Assembly: GCA_027605045.1 (NCBI GenBank)
Contig: JAQFWX010000205.1
Span: 1 to 10,060 of the forward strand
Reading direction: 5' to 3'
Length of the DNA: 10,060 nucleotides
Source: Phallus indusiatus
Taxonomy: Eukaryota; Basidiomycota; Agaricomycetes; Phallales; Phallaceae
Below, piece after piece: positions 1-8,729 of the stretch. Both the position numbers and the translations under genes were made by a program. Position 1 is the stretch's first letter. Each line of letters opens with the position of its first letter. The notes beneath the pieces were generated by a model. The model was not told where the DNA came from, made no database searches, and was given only the letters and a program-made list of their open reading frames with translations.

Positions 1-314
1 CTGCTACTGGGAGCGGGTGGTAGAACAGGGCCACCTGCAGGAGGGGGCTCTTCCAGCCTAGTGACACAGCTTGAGGCCTGAGGCTTGGCACTGAGGCAGC
101 CAGCAAGTTTGCAGGTCTAGGGATCATCCTATCCCTGATTACCCTGACCGGATCACGTTAGTCTGGAGCAGGTGGCCCGCTGCCGTGAAAGAGCTAGATC
201 AGGCAACCCTGCAGTTTAGCCTCCGGCTATTATCCAGCACTGGGTCCCCCGGCGCAAGTTTACTCAGTATTAGTTTCAGGCCGCCGCGCGGTTCTGGAAC
301 CCGGACCAGGCACA
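1..314. other. GC-rich stretch upstream of the helicase relic
   Basis: No gene can be assigned here. On the + strand, the frame starting at base 2 reads about 19 codons with coding-like content (it begins CYWERVVEQGHLQEG) and then meets two adjacent stops near position 60. The other frames are also broken. The composition is the same as in the helicase relic that follows, so this is probably a more decayed upstream part of the same gene, but no motif proves it. Confidence 0.3.
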
Positions 315-1810
315 GTGGTTAATACTAGGGAATTACACGCCTATCCTATCCCAGCTGATCTATGTCTGCCAGGTGGTAGTGCTCTGCCCAGGTCCTTGCT
401 GACACCGAGGATCAGCCGGATGCAGATATCGGGGCACGGATTATGGAGATCCGGGACCGATGTTTGGGCTGAGATCACCTTCCACCTCTCAGACCTGCAT
501 ACCGTGATCTTCCAGGGATTAGCCCAGGCCCAGCAGCTCTTTACTGAGGAGCTCTGCCTGAGTGGGCAGTCCAGCCTGCGGAGGATATCCCGGCCGTGAT
601 CTCAGCCTTCTAGTAGATAATTGGGATGCCACCTCGCCCGGCCAGTCCTTTCTGACGGACACCCGGAATAGCGCGTACCTGGACCCCCTACGGCCATGGC
701 TGATCTCGCGCGTGGGACAGACCCCAGTCCTCTTCCATACCTTTTTCCAGCGCAACGCCGCCGGGGATCAAATGGTTGTCTCTGCCGATGCCGCCCAGCA
801 GTACGAGGATGCTGTCCAGCGCTTCCTGCGGGCCATCCTGTTCCGATCTTTCTCGGATCGGGCCAGCAAGGGCGCCGTACCGAGTTTATTGTCTGCGCTG
901 GAAGAACTCGGTGCTAGCAACCCGGGATCTCTTCCTGCATGATGGCCAGATGCTTTTTATCCTGAGCTATCATAAGAACCGGCACCGAGTAATGCCTCGC
1001 GCTGGCCGGTACGATTCCTGCTGCCAGAGGTTGCTCACTTACTTATCCAGTATCTCGCCATTATCCAGCCGTTCCGGGAATACCTGCATACGCGCCCGGT
1101 TCCACCTGCCACGTCAGAATATATTCTCTGCTGGGAAGACCCCATGGCATGAAGATACCATGACCCGGGTTGTCGTCGAGACTGGGAAACAGCTCCTCGG
1201 CAGCGGAGTCCATATTCAGGCATGGCGCCAGATCACAATTGGAATCGCCCGGCGAAAGCTTGCTGCATCGGAAGCCAACATGCTGATTGAGGAAGGGAGG
1301 TGGATGAGGAAGAGGATCCCATCCTGGGTAGTCTAACTGAGGCCATGCACTGGCAGGCCAGCCATACCCCATACTGAAACCGGGTATGGTGGCTCAGTGA
1401 ACTTCCGGGCTGGTTTAACAGACGCCGGGCTGCAGGAGTTCCGCCATGTGAGCCAGCTCTGGCACCAGTTGGTACGATCCCGGCACTTCAACCCGGAGCC
1501 AGGGTGACCACCCCCACCCCGCGCCGCATGTTTCCGCTTGCCAGTACCCCAACTACGCCCGGGCCGGATACTGCCTGGGAATGGGATACCCGGTCCCTGC
1601 GGACTGAGCCCCGGCCACGCCGTCCAGCGTGCTGTAGCCAGGAACCCGAGACCCCCATTGCGCGGCGGGTGGCGCGGCGAAGGCCCCAGCGCGGACCCGG
1701 CGGCGCTGGCGGATGGACCAGGCCCTGGCCGTACTCGCAGCGGATGTACGGCACCGATGCCCAGTACCGGTCCCTGGAGCAGCAGCGGGCCATGGAGTCC
1801 AGTGATGAAT
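315..1810 (+). pseudogene. Truncated, frameshifted TLH-type (telomere-linked RecQ-like) helicase relic
   Basis: This is a relic of the large fungal TLH proteins, RecQ-like DNA helicases usually found near chromosome ends. Coding content hops between + frames. In order it shows: a segment ending LAQAQQLFTEELCL (about 510-560); LLVDNWD...SFLTDTRN (about 610-670); QQYEDAVQRFL (about 797-830); GPARAPYR followed by LFLHDGQMLFILSYHK (about 865-985); QYLAIIQPFREYL (about 1047-1090); MHWQASHTPY (1345-1374); AGLTDAGLQEFRHVSQLWHQL (1409-1470); and MYGTDAQYRSLEQQRAME (about 1744-1797). The order matches what I recall of the family: an N-terminal region with a 'PARG/PYR' site and a YHK motif, then a WH-type segment, then the helicase entry 'YG..fRs.eQ..A'. 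The Walker A motif and the rest of the helicase core are absent. At least five frameshifts and two stops (about 1150 and 1334) rule out one intact product. It could instead be a related transposon-borne helicase. The family call rests on motifs recalled, not on a search. Confidence 0.62.
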
Positions 1811-2184
1811 CCTATCGACCTCACCTTAGCATCACGGTTCCAAAATTATCTGGCCTGGGAGAGGGCGAAGGAGGTTTTCAATCTCGCTGTAGCAGTTAGG
1901 AGGCCTGAATCGGATTACTGAAAGACCCGAGGGAGGAAAAAGTCTGTGGGAAACCACTGTTTATGCAAACGGGTGCTTGAAGAAATAGATCGAAAATACA
2001 TTTTTGGACTTGGCGTTTCCAGTCGCCATTATCTCCACGTAATAGACAATACTGACATCTTCAGAACTCTGGACGCTCCAATTACCGTGCAGATAGGCAG
2101 CGGCTTGTTGTTCTGTTGCTATAGATGCTGTAAACGGAGGACGGCTAATGAAAACAATTGAAAAGAGAAGGAATGGTAGTAAGA
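1811..2184. other. Junction region without a supportable gene
   Basis: Helicase-like sequence ends near 1800. A different + frame stays open a little further and ends near 1920, but shows no motif I recognise. From about 1930 the sequence becomes more AT-rich. A 71-codon open frame at 1946-2161 (+) has no recognisable feature and is best treated as chance. No terminal inverted repeat or target-site duplication was evident by eye around the junction. Confidence 0.45.
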
Positions 2185-3237
2185 CTAGATATGGGATAGA
2201 AGAAAAACGTACGATTGCTCGATTTCATCCTGATTGAATCCTAACATGACAGGCAGATAAGGTGATTGGTACATAGGTCCAGCGTCAATGATCCCCTGTT
2301 GGTTCCATAGCTTCGGCCTGACATAGAAAAAGATGTTGTACGCGTGGATCTGATTGTAGACTGCTCCAACTTTAACCTCCACCGCCAGCTTCTGGATTGC
2401 CTCGGAGGCCAACCAAATGTGCGGCGCAACAGCCAAGCTGAGGCTCTCAATACTCTCCCAGAGGGCCAGATTATACCAGCGCGGCCACTTCTCTCTCATG
2501 CTCGTCTTGGTGCCACGAGTTGAAGGGGAGCCCCACGAATTGATGGTCAATAGCAGTAAACCCAGCATCCTGCATCCGGATGGTGTCACCAAAGCGATGG
2601 GCAATCGGCCGCATGGTCTCCGCTGTTGCTTGCTTCAAGCACCGGTACCAGTGCTGCATGGCCAGCCCATCCAGGGACCGATCATCACAGCGAGGTTTAA
2701 AGTCAATTTCTACCTGCTCGAACCAGGCACCGGCGCGGAGATGAGCAAAGACTCTTCGATATAGGTTCAGCCACCCTACGACGCTGCCACTGCCCATCTG
2801 CAGATGGATGAGATCCCACGGCCCTCCACCATGGCCCAGGGCCCCTCAAAGTCGGTGCGGGTAGGTTCCACAATTCTTTGGGGCGCTGGAGGTTGATAGC
2901 GGCCAAGTCAACCCTGGCGACGAAGGCGTCCGGATACTTCTGGGCCATCTCAATCGCCCAAATACCGGTTCCGCAGCCCAGATCCAATGAATCGGCCATT
3001 GCTAGGATGCGGTGCGTAGACGAGACTTTCCGATACCCGAGCAACCGTGAACAGTTGGTGACAGATGTCGAGTCGATCCAGCTCCTGCTCATCACATGGG
3101 AGGAAATACATTCCCTGCGGAAGCCGGCATGCTTATCTGTTTTCTTTATGAAAGGAGTCGTTCTCAACGGGTGTAAGACAACGCGGGGCCACGTCGGTCA
3201 CACATTGAAGCAAGAAATACCCGTTCGGGAGGAACAT
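2185..3237 (-). pseudogene. LaeA-like SAM-dependent methyltransferase relic
   Basis: LaeA-like proteins are nuclear class I methyltransferase-fold proteins; LaeA itself is a global regulator of fungal secondary metabolism and development. Read 5' to 3' on the minus strand, this gene shows: a start-proximal segment with TPVEN (about 3180); [16 protein letters not shown] (3111-3064); [19 protein letters not shown] (about 3060-3005); SAM motif [16 protein letters not shown] (2987-2943) followed by [23 protein letters not shown] (about 2840); [12 protein letters not shown] (about 2818-2783); [17 protein letters not shown] (2731-2681); [16 protein letters not shown] (about 2480-2428); and QIHAYNI (2352-2332). 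That is the full motif order of the family at a normal length of roughly 300 codons. The SAM-binding glycines are intact. It is broken by at least four frame changes (near 2990, 2890, 2825 and 2488) and a TAA near 3133. The ATG at 3237 or the one at 3111 could be the original start. The family call is firm; which LaeA-like subgroup is not. Confidence 0.85.
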
Positions 3238-3240
3238 TTG

Positions 3241-3845
3241 TCTCGAGAGGGGTAGGAGCGTGGAGGGAAGGGGAATTACTTGGGGCCACCACGTACCACG
3301 AGTCTCGGGCCAGCTCTCTCCCGGTGGCTTGAGGTTTGTAGCTTCGACAACATCCTTGGGCAGGTATCGCTGGGAGCCGGAGAGTGTTAGTCGTAGTGTT
3401 GGTACAATTTTCAGGGCGGGGCTAAGAGTCCCACCGGGCCATCCGAGGCGGTTATATTATGAGATATTTCGGGCAGATGGGAAGACGATATCATGTGGAT
3501 ACTCTGACGCCACGGAGAAGTGCGAGTGGCACCGACTTGTGGATGAAGAGCCGAGAAACACGGGCGCTATAGATCTAACCTGAATCGAATGCCAGAACCT
3601 CTCCGGTATGGTACAAGCTCCTGGTATATCAGCGAAGAGCTCCATGCCCGGGTAAGGGGGCGCTGGAAAGTGGGCGACGGGCGGACAATTATAGGTCTGA
3701 GCAGAGTCTCGCCTGTGTGTTGAGGACGGATGGCTAGGAATTCAACAGCGTGGCACCCAGAGACCATGGAGATTGACAGAAGTGGTAGGGAACTCTCGCA
3801 ACCATGGTCTACGTCACGTTGGTTATCGAGCTCGGCCAACTACAA
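3241..3845. other. No recognisable gene
   Basis: Both strands contain medium-length open frames (for example 3260-3583 on + and 3567-3839 on -). They overlap one another, lack recognisable motifs and do not join across frames into a protein-like series. The left part may hold the promoter and 5' leader of the LaeA-like gene that reads leftward from 3237. No TATA box or CT-rich tract in the right orientation is clear enough to annotate. Confidence 0.4.
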
Positions 3846-4450
3846 TCGCCCATTCCAAATCATCGTGGCTGATAAATACCTGATCAATTGGCTCGTCTAG
3901 TACAGAAGATTTGGCGCTAGAGCAACTGGCTCTGCTGTTATTCTTTGTTCCTCCTGATAGCTCAGTAGAAGGAAAGGTCCCGCGCTTTGAAGTATGGACT
4001 GTCTTAGAAGAATTCAATACTGGGAACTGATTTGACCAATTACAGATAGTAACATGAAATACACATCCTGGGCTTGTGTTATCTTGGAGGCTCACACCCT
4101 TAGTCAGGGTAAATCGATTTCTTGGACAAGACGCATCCTTCCGTTACAGTTCGCTGTTATACCGACCCCTTCCAGGTGTTGTTTCCGATGCATCTCATGT
4201 CGGCTGTAAAAATATGTTATTGAATTATTTTATTGGTTCGAGTCATGAAGCCCTGTTGGTATTTAAACCCGGTTATCAGAGAGATGGCTTCGTAGTGACA
4301 GAGCCTTCCACAACCCATTCATCCTGTCCATAGAAACAGGTTATCATGATTATTGATTGTGTAAGGGTAGGCCTCTATAGACACCTAAGCTTCAAGGGCC
4401 GAATAATCAAACTGCAACCCGTTCCAAGAGCACCTGATTAATGATATCCG
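3846..4450. other. AT-richer stretch; one weak coding-like segment
   Basis: No gene can be supported. The most coding-like piece is a + frame open from 3884 to 4030 (48 codons), containing EDLALEQLALLLFFVPPD and ending FEVWTVLEEFNTGN followed by TGA. It has no usable start and no recognisable family. An 85-codon + frame at 4076-4333 has no recognisable motif. The segment may be remains of an older gene or plain intergenic DNA. Confidence 0.35.
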
Positions 4451-5201
4451 TCAACCAACACCTATTAATTGTTCGCAATACCTGAGATATTTCCAAGCAG
4501 TCAATGCCTTAATAACATCGTAAAACACTGTCTCTGCCGTGCACTCAATACTTGCTGAATGATAACGGTCATCCGCGGGATAATATCTGATGTCGGGGTC
4601 CATAATATCAACTAAAGGATTATAAGTCGGTGATAACACATGATTTGGATCTCTACATACCGAATACTGGCCCCACTGCCCTCTCTCTACCCTCGTATGC
4701 CACTCCGGCTTACCCCAGAAAAGAACTTCCTGCTGTGACCAGAATCGAAGCAAGAATTCCTTGCGAAAATCCTCCACCATGAAGCACAAATAAACTCGTC
4801 CAGTTGAAAGGCATATCGGAGCTGCACCACACCGTTGTAGAGGAAATAGGTCTGCGGGCAGGAAGGGTCCCCAGAAGTCTGCACCAAGCCACAAAATGCT
4901 TCATGATCTTCACCAAAACGCTGGTTCACGAGCATGCTAACGACCGGGAATCGTATGCAACGAGGATCCATAACACTGCCTCGGACTGGAAAAGTGAAAT
5001 ATTAACCCGTCTATTGTAGGATTCGCAAACCCCCTTATATTCTGGAATCGAGAATATGATTTATCGCTGTGATCCAACAAATAGCGGCGGCGTTCTTGGA
5101 AGACCACTCTCCTATCACTGTCACCGAAGACCGAGGGACGATTCGCGGAGCCAAAGAACAGTATCAATACCGTCTCTGATAGACAAAGAAAGTGCATCCA
5201 T
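4451..5201 (-). pseudogene. Broken gene of unknown family
   Basis: I do not recognise this protein. On the minus strand a plausible start at 5201 gives MDALSLSIRDGIDTVLWLRES. The reading then changes frame to RRVVFQERRRYLLDHSDKSY (about 5118-5058) and NPTIDGLIFHF. It changes again to MDPRCIRFPVVSMLVNQRFG (4971-4912) and PQTYFLYNGVVQLRYAFQLDEF (about 4858-4795), and finally to a frame running from about 4800 to the stop at 4451. The last segment holds VEDFRKEFLLRFWSQQEVLF and ends WKYLRYCEQLIGVG. Together this is about 250 codons of protein-like sequence, rich in aromatic residues, with three frame changes and no visible signal peptide or membrane segment. Agreement in direction and near-continuous coverage is the case for a real former gene. 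Some breaks could be short introns, but I found no convincing splice pairs at them. Confidence 0.5.
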
Positions 5202-5229
5202 ACCCTCCTCCTTTTTGCCTTCTCCCTGC

Positions 5230-5799
5230 CAGCCCCAACTTGATCCATGGTACTGCTTATATCGGCTGGCTGGGCGTGAATTACCAGTCAAGCGCCTCGC
5301 ACCCCCTGGCCATTCCCCAGCGAAACTCCAGTACTGGGCAACACTTCGAGAAATGCCACTTCCCTGACGGATTGCGTGCCAAGGTTGGGACCCTCTACTC
5401 CTTACGCCCTCATTGGTTCACTGATCAATGTCTGCAACTGGGAATACCACCTGTGGTAAGTTCTTTGTTCCCTCTTGGGGCGTACCCAAAGACGAGTTGT
5501 CGCTAATGGATCTAGATGTCCAACGGCTGGGTTTGCCCCAACTTATAATGATGGGGCTCACCTTATCACGAGGCGCATGACCCTACGATCAGTTTATACA
5601 TACTCTGACTCTCTAGTAAGAGAACAAAGAGAGACCTACGGTGCCAGTGCCAGTAAAATCCACAGAAGAAGCCATGCTTTGCCCCTTGGATCACATGAAT
5701 ATCGGTAAACTGATGGAGTGTTTCGAGAGAAGCAAAGTTCAAGAGCCACCGTTCAGATGGGTTATAGCTCGGATCGACAATGACGCTGCAGCTCAGTAA
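5230..5799 (+). pseudogene. Broken gene of unknown family on the + strand
   Basis: The product is unrecognised. Coding-like segments follow one another on the + strand. One frame covers about 5230-5455 and includes HGTAYIGWLGVNYQSS and CHFPDGLRAKVG. Another gives YALIGSLINVCNWEYHLW (5403-5456). A third runs from an ATG at 5428 and reads FFVPSWGVPKDELSLMDLDV and LGLPQLIMMGLTLSRGA to a TGA at 5578-5580. The same third frame resumes after two further stops near 5613 and gives STEEAMLCPLDHMNIGKLME and FRWVIARIDNDAAAQ, ending in TAA at 5797-5799. Return to one frame over about 370 bases suggests a decayed exon rather than noise. The start is uncertain because the region overlaps the 5' part of the opposite-strand gene starting at 5201. 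A frameshift model and a spliced model (intron 5456-5515) conflict. Confidence 0.4.
5456..5515 (+). other. Candidate 60-base spliceosomal intron
   Basis: The donor is GTAAGT at 5456-5461, a CTAAT branch-like motif lies at 5503-5507, and the acceptor TCTAG ends at 5515. The length is typical of ascomycete introns. Removing it keeps the upstream frame, but that frame then stops after ten codons. Unspliced, a different frame reads straight through with coding-like sequence. The signals are good and the coding context is ambiguous. Confidence 0.4.
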
Positions 5800-5874
5800 T
5801 CCTGACGCCCTAAGCATGAAGCTTTCAGCACTAACTTACCTTTTTGTTTTTGCGTATTAGTAGTTTAAAATATT

Positions 5875-5887
5875 AAAAAAAAAAAAA
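5875..5887 (+). repeat. A13 homopolymer tract at a composition boundary
   Basis: Thirteen consecutive A residues follow an AT-rich run (TTTAAAATATT), about 75 bases after the end of the + strand relic. GC content rises clearly to the right. It may be a simple microsatellite, or the tail of a retroposed sequence inserted on the + strand. No flanking direct repeat was evident by eye. Confidence 0.7.
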
Positions 5888-6296
5888 TCGGTGATGGCCG
5901 TTTTTGGAACCCGCCAGGCTACCAGGAATAGTCAGATCTGAACGAGATCCGGGGTCTTGAGAACCAGGAACCACCAACTTCTTCGGGTCTCGTCCCCGCC
6001 TACACATCCCAGCTATTGCCCATCTCGTGTTCACTGCCTTCACGGACCAGCGCTGTTCGGGATGCGCCCAAGTGGCGGAGTGCGTGGTTGGAGGCCTTAT
6101 CGTTGCGCAAAGAGCCTTTGCAGCCGTGGTATGCGTTATCGTGGCGCGTTTCACACGGGTCGGCGTTATCCGACACGAATCAAGGCCAAGTAGCGTGCGG
6201 TGGACGAAGTGGCGAATGGCTGGCATTTTCAGGCAGAAAACGGCCGTGAAACATTCAATTGTGGACCACCATTGTTGTCCCCACGGTGCGGCCGAA
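5888..6296. other. GC-rich stretch with unassignable open frames
   Basis: Long open frames exist on both strands (for example 6027-6380 on + and 5873-6370 on -), as expected in GC-rich DNA. None has a recognisable motif, and the minus frame is arginine-, threonine- and proline-rich like a shadow frame. I looked for a tRNA and for transposase signatures and saw neither. The left end starts right after the A13 tract. Confidence 0.4.
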
Positions 6297-7470
6297 TCAG
6301 CGGGAAGCAGGGCCGAAACTAGATTTGGGGGACTCTGGCACACATCCATTAACCACACACTGCATGACATTCTGCTGTAACGGCTCGCTGCCGCAGATGC
6401 AATCGCCGCCAGTCAGAGTGAGGAGTCGAATCATCCCGAGAGGGTTGAGGGGGTAATATTTGAGCTCGCTGTCAAAAAGGGAACCGTAACGACACAGGAC
6501 GCAGGGGTATATAGTGCCATCGAAGCATCGAACATAAATAGCGATGCCTTCCGTTGACGTCGTATTCCAGCGCCACTCGATCGAAAGCGTGGAATTGGTC
6601 TCGTCCGGTGTACCAGGGTACAATGACTCCATGCGAGTCATCAAGCGGTTCTGGTACCTTGACAAAACCTTCCTGCGCAGTGTAATGCAGGCCGAACGTT
6701 GACACGCGACGCGGCCACCAGGCCATCCGAGCTCAGCTTGCACGGCATGTCCATGCGTTCATCGGCATGGTGGGCTCTTCAAGAGCCATGGTTTGATTTC
6801 ATGATCGGACGGGCCAAGATTGTGCCGATCGAAATCAGACATTGGTGGTCCCTTTTGTGGGGCGCTTCAAACTCCACCGATAAGGCAGTCCTGACTGTCA
6901 ACCAGAGAAAAATTCCGTTTTTCAATGATCTCAGCAAGCCGAAGGGCTCCATATCGTCGCCAACAGTTGATTTGGTGTTTTTCCTCGCGGTGTGACCAAG
7001 CTGCCAGGGGTTTGATGCCCAGCCTGCAACACCGCGACGGACTTGCTCGGCTCAGGGGTTCGATAGCCTACGAACTCCGTAAAAAACTGGCTCAGCCAGC
7101 TCGAGCGTCCCGCGCGTCGCAATCGCCTTGAAAAGTGGCCGAGGTGATTAGGGTTATAGGTCGGAGGGTCGGCACTGAAAGCGAGACCTTCATTTCGCGG
7201 ATACTGTATCAAAGTACTGGGCCTGAGATCGAACCCCGCCTCGAAACTTCGCATCGTTGACGGCAAGCCATCCTTTGAAACAGGCATAATCGGCGGACCA
7301 TCCGCAGGAACCGTAAATGTTCATCACAAGACGGAGCATTGGAAGCGCCCTTTGGGAAATTGGCACGCGTCGAACTGCCATTCCAGGAAGCAGACGGCAC
7401 AAGCCCATCACTTACAGGGTTTGACCTGCGGCCTAGAATATTGGCGTTGTTACGCTAGCATTCTCGCTTT
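6297..7470 (-). pseudogene. Patchwork of coding-like segments, unknown product
   Basis: I do not recognise a family. From right to left on the minus strand, protein-like pieces include: LVPSASWNGSSTRANFPKGA (about 7405-7340); a frame at 7287-6931 containing LAFSADPPTYNPNHLG, SSWLSQFFTEFVGYRTPEPS and a basic run RRLRRAGR; MEPFGLLRSLKNGIFLWL (about 6950-6895); VKVPEPLDDSHGVIVPWYTG (about 6663-6604); and a frame containing IEWRWNTTSTEGIAIYVRC and YGSLFDSELKYYPLNPLGMI, ending near 6300. An alternative frame near 7330-7255 reads NIYGSCGWSADYACFKGWL. If these belong together they are one gene of about 380 codons with four or more frame changes. However, the + strand between 6381 and 6560 is also open and coding-like, so the strand is not certain. 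The right-hand part is rich in proline, serine and arginine and looks disordered. Confidence 0.3.
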
Positions 7471-7604
7471 CGTCTGGGAGCGAAGGATCGCGCAGCTGGT
7501 ACAGTATTATTCAAGGTTTTAGTCGCAGGAAGAGCTCAGGAGATGAGCCATTCCCGACTTTGGTCCTCGTCATTTCGACTCAGCAACTACAGTACCTTTT
7601 ATTT

Positions 7605-8545
7605 TCATGTGCAGACTTCCCAGATACCCCTGTTCTGTAATATGAAATGTACAAATACCACATAGTCAGTCAGAGCTCTCCTTGCAGCGACGGACAGAAC
7701 CGCAAAATATATCAATGGTCAAAGCCCGGATGTTCAACATAAGCTCGACAACAACGTAACTGGAACTTACCACCATAACAGTCTGCAGAATCTCCTTTTC
7801 AACTTTGGTTTTGAGAGCCTCTATTTCTTGGGAAGGGAACCATTGATCATCTGGGTTAGATTTGATTCGCTCCCGCCATGTATGATCCAGGATATGTGGT
7901 GGCGCAAGTCTTTGTTTTTGCCCAGAAGCTCCTGTGAAAGATTCGGGCGGTGGACGCTGGTTCAGTCCTCCATGTGGATTCCAGCGCAGACCTGGCTTGA
8001 AGCGCAAGGGTGAGCTTTGTCGGCCACTTTGTCCAGCTTCTTGGTTGTTGTTCGGCGACTGCTTGGGTGGTACTCGGTAGACCCGACTCTAAAAATTCCA
8101 GCTTGTAGGGTAGAATGTTGCGTATCCGTTCTGGGCCTTTTCTGGCTTCGGCGGCTGTGGTGACGGTGGCGCCGTCAGGACTGTATCGAATCCCCACTGA
8201 GGCCGTTCGCCTTGTATATGGATTTGAAAGCCTCACGCAACAGATCGATATTTGTTGCAGAGGAGAACGAAAAGAAGGAACAAACAGTTGGGTGCAAACA
8301 TCCCAACGCAGGATTTACATGGACTCAAGCTCACGCTCTATAGCGAGTAGCACCGCAAATAAGGTGCTGCCGAAGGGAAACGTATAATTAGCCCAGCAGT
8401 CGACCTTCAGTGTTGTGATTCACACCAGGCTCGGAGGCGACGGTTGTGATGGCTGCACAGGAGGGAAGCAGGGCGTTCATCGTCGCACAGGAGCACCACC
8501 GCTGGAGCCTGTAGGATTCTTGGCTGCGCCTTTGGAAGATTTCAT
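7605..8545 (-). pseudogene. Broken gene for a proline-rich, probably disordered protein
   Basis: The family is unknown. A start at 8545 gives MKSSKGAAKNPTGSSGGAPV, and the same frame later reads FGSTLFAVLLAIERELESM (about 8378-8322), but it carries three stops. A neighbouring frame gives SSATNIDLLREAFKSIYKAN (about 8262-8203). From about 8228 a third frame is open to 7771 apart from one TAG at 8091-8089. It holds PPSPQPPKPEKAQ, then FTGASGQKQRLAPPHILDHT, then a charged helical end SQEIEALKTKVEKEILQTV. A probable intron (7770-7635) then joins to nine codons ending at the TGA at 7607-7605. Composition (P, S, Q, K, N) suggests a disordered protein with a short C-terminal coiled segment. It is transcribed away from the F-box-like gene, with about 185 bases between the two start codons. 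The exact exon path is uncertain. Confidence 0.45.
7635..7770 (-). other. Candidate 136-base intron
   Basis: On the minus strand the donor GTAAGT begins at 7770, a CTGAC branch-like motif lies near 7672-7665, and the acceptor ATTACAG ends at 7635. The donor falls exactly between two codons of the open frame, and the downstream exon continues in frame for nine codons to a TGA. Without splicing the frame stays open to 7666, so the intron is not required to avoid an immediate stop. Confidence 0.5.
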
Positions 8546-8655
8546 CGAACCGTGGTTGGTCTGAAAAGTCGGAACCTGCAAGTACATAGCCGACCAAATT
8601 TACGGTTTGGCTCAATCCACTCTTTCGCACCGTGCACCACGTCACTCACTTGTCG

Positions 8656-8726
8656 TATATAACCATCGTCACCGTTGCCTCTACTATTTCACTTTTTTCT
8701 CACTACAAACGTCCCTCCCTTTCCCT
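8656..8726 (+). promoter_or_regulatory. Core promoter of the F-box-like gene
   Basis: TATATAA at 8656-8662 lies 68 bases before the ATG at 8730. A pyrimidine-rich stretch follows, strongest at 8711-8726 (CT-only apart from its first base). TATA followed by a CT-rich leader just before the start codon is a common core-promoter layout in filamentous fungi. The context AAAATGG has A at -3. The opposite-strand start at 8545 means the 8546-8729 interval is probably a shared divergent promoter. Confidence 0.55.
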
Positions 8727-8729
8727 AAA

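Noticed and set aside
1504..1899. Long open frames on both strands rich in Pro, Arg and Gly
   Set aside because: GC-rich shadow frames. Only the short segment from about 1744 to 1797 carries a recognisable motif.
3953..4020. tRNA-like A-box (GATAGCTCAGTAGA)
   Set aside because: No matching B-box, no acceptor-stem pairing and no cloverleaf could be drawn downstream.
5873..6370. 165-codon minus-strand open frame
   Set aside because: Low-quality composition, no motif, and it ends in a run of phenylalanines encoded by the A13 tract. It is probably a chance frame in GC-rich DNA.
7055..7110. B-box-like GGTTCGATAGCC and A-box-like TGGCTCAGCCAG
   Set aside because: They are in the wrong order for a tRNA on the + strand, the B-box has an extra base, and the A-box-like string is simply a small palindrome inside a coding-like frame.
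7148..7163. Telomere-like TTAGGGTTATAGG
   Set aside because: Only one perfect TTAGGG unit is present and it lies within a coding-like frame, so it is not a telomeric repeat array.
8115..8387. 90-codon + strand open frame
   Set aside because: It is antisense to the proline-rich gene relic and has no motif or promoter of its own.
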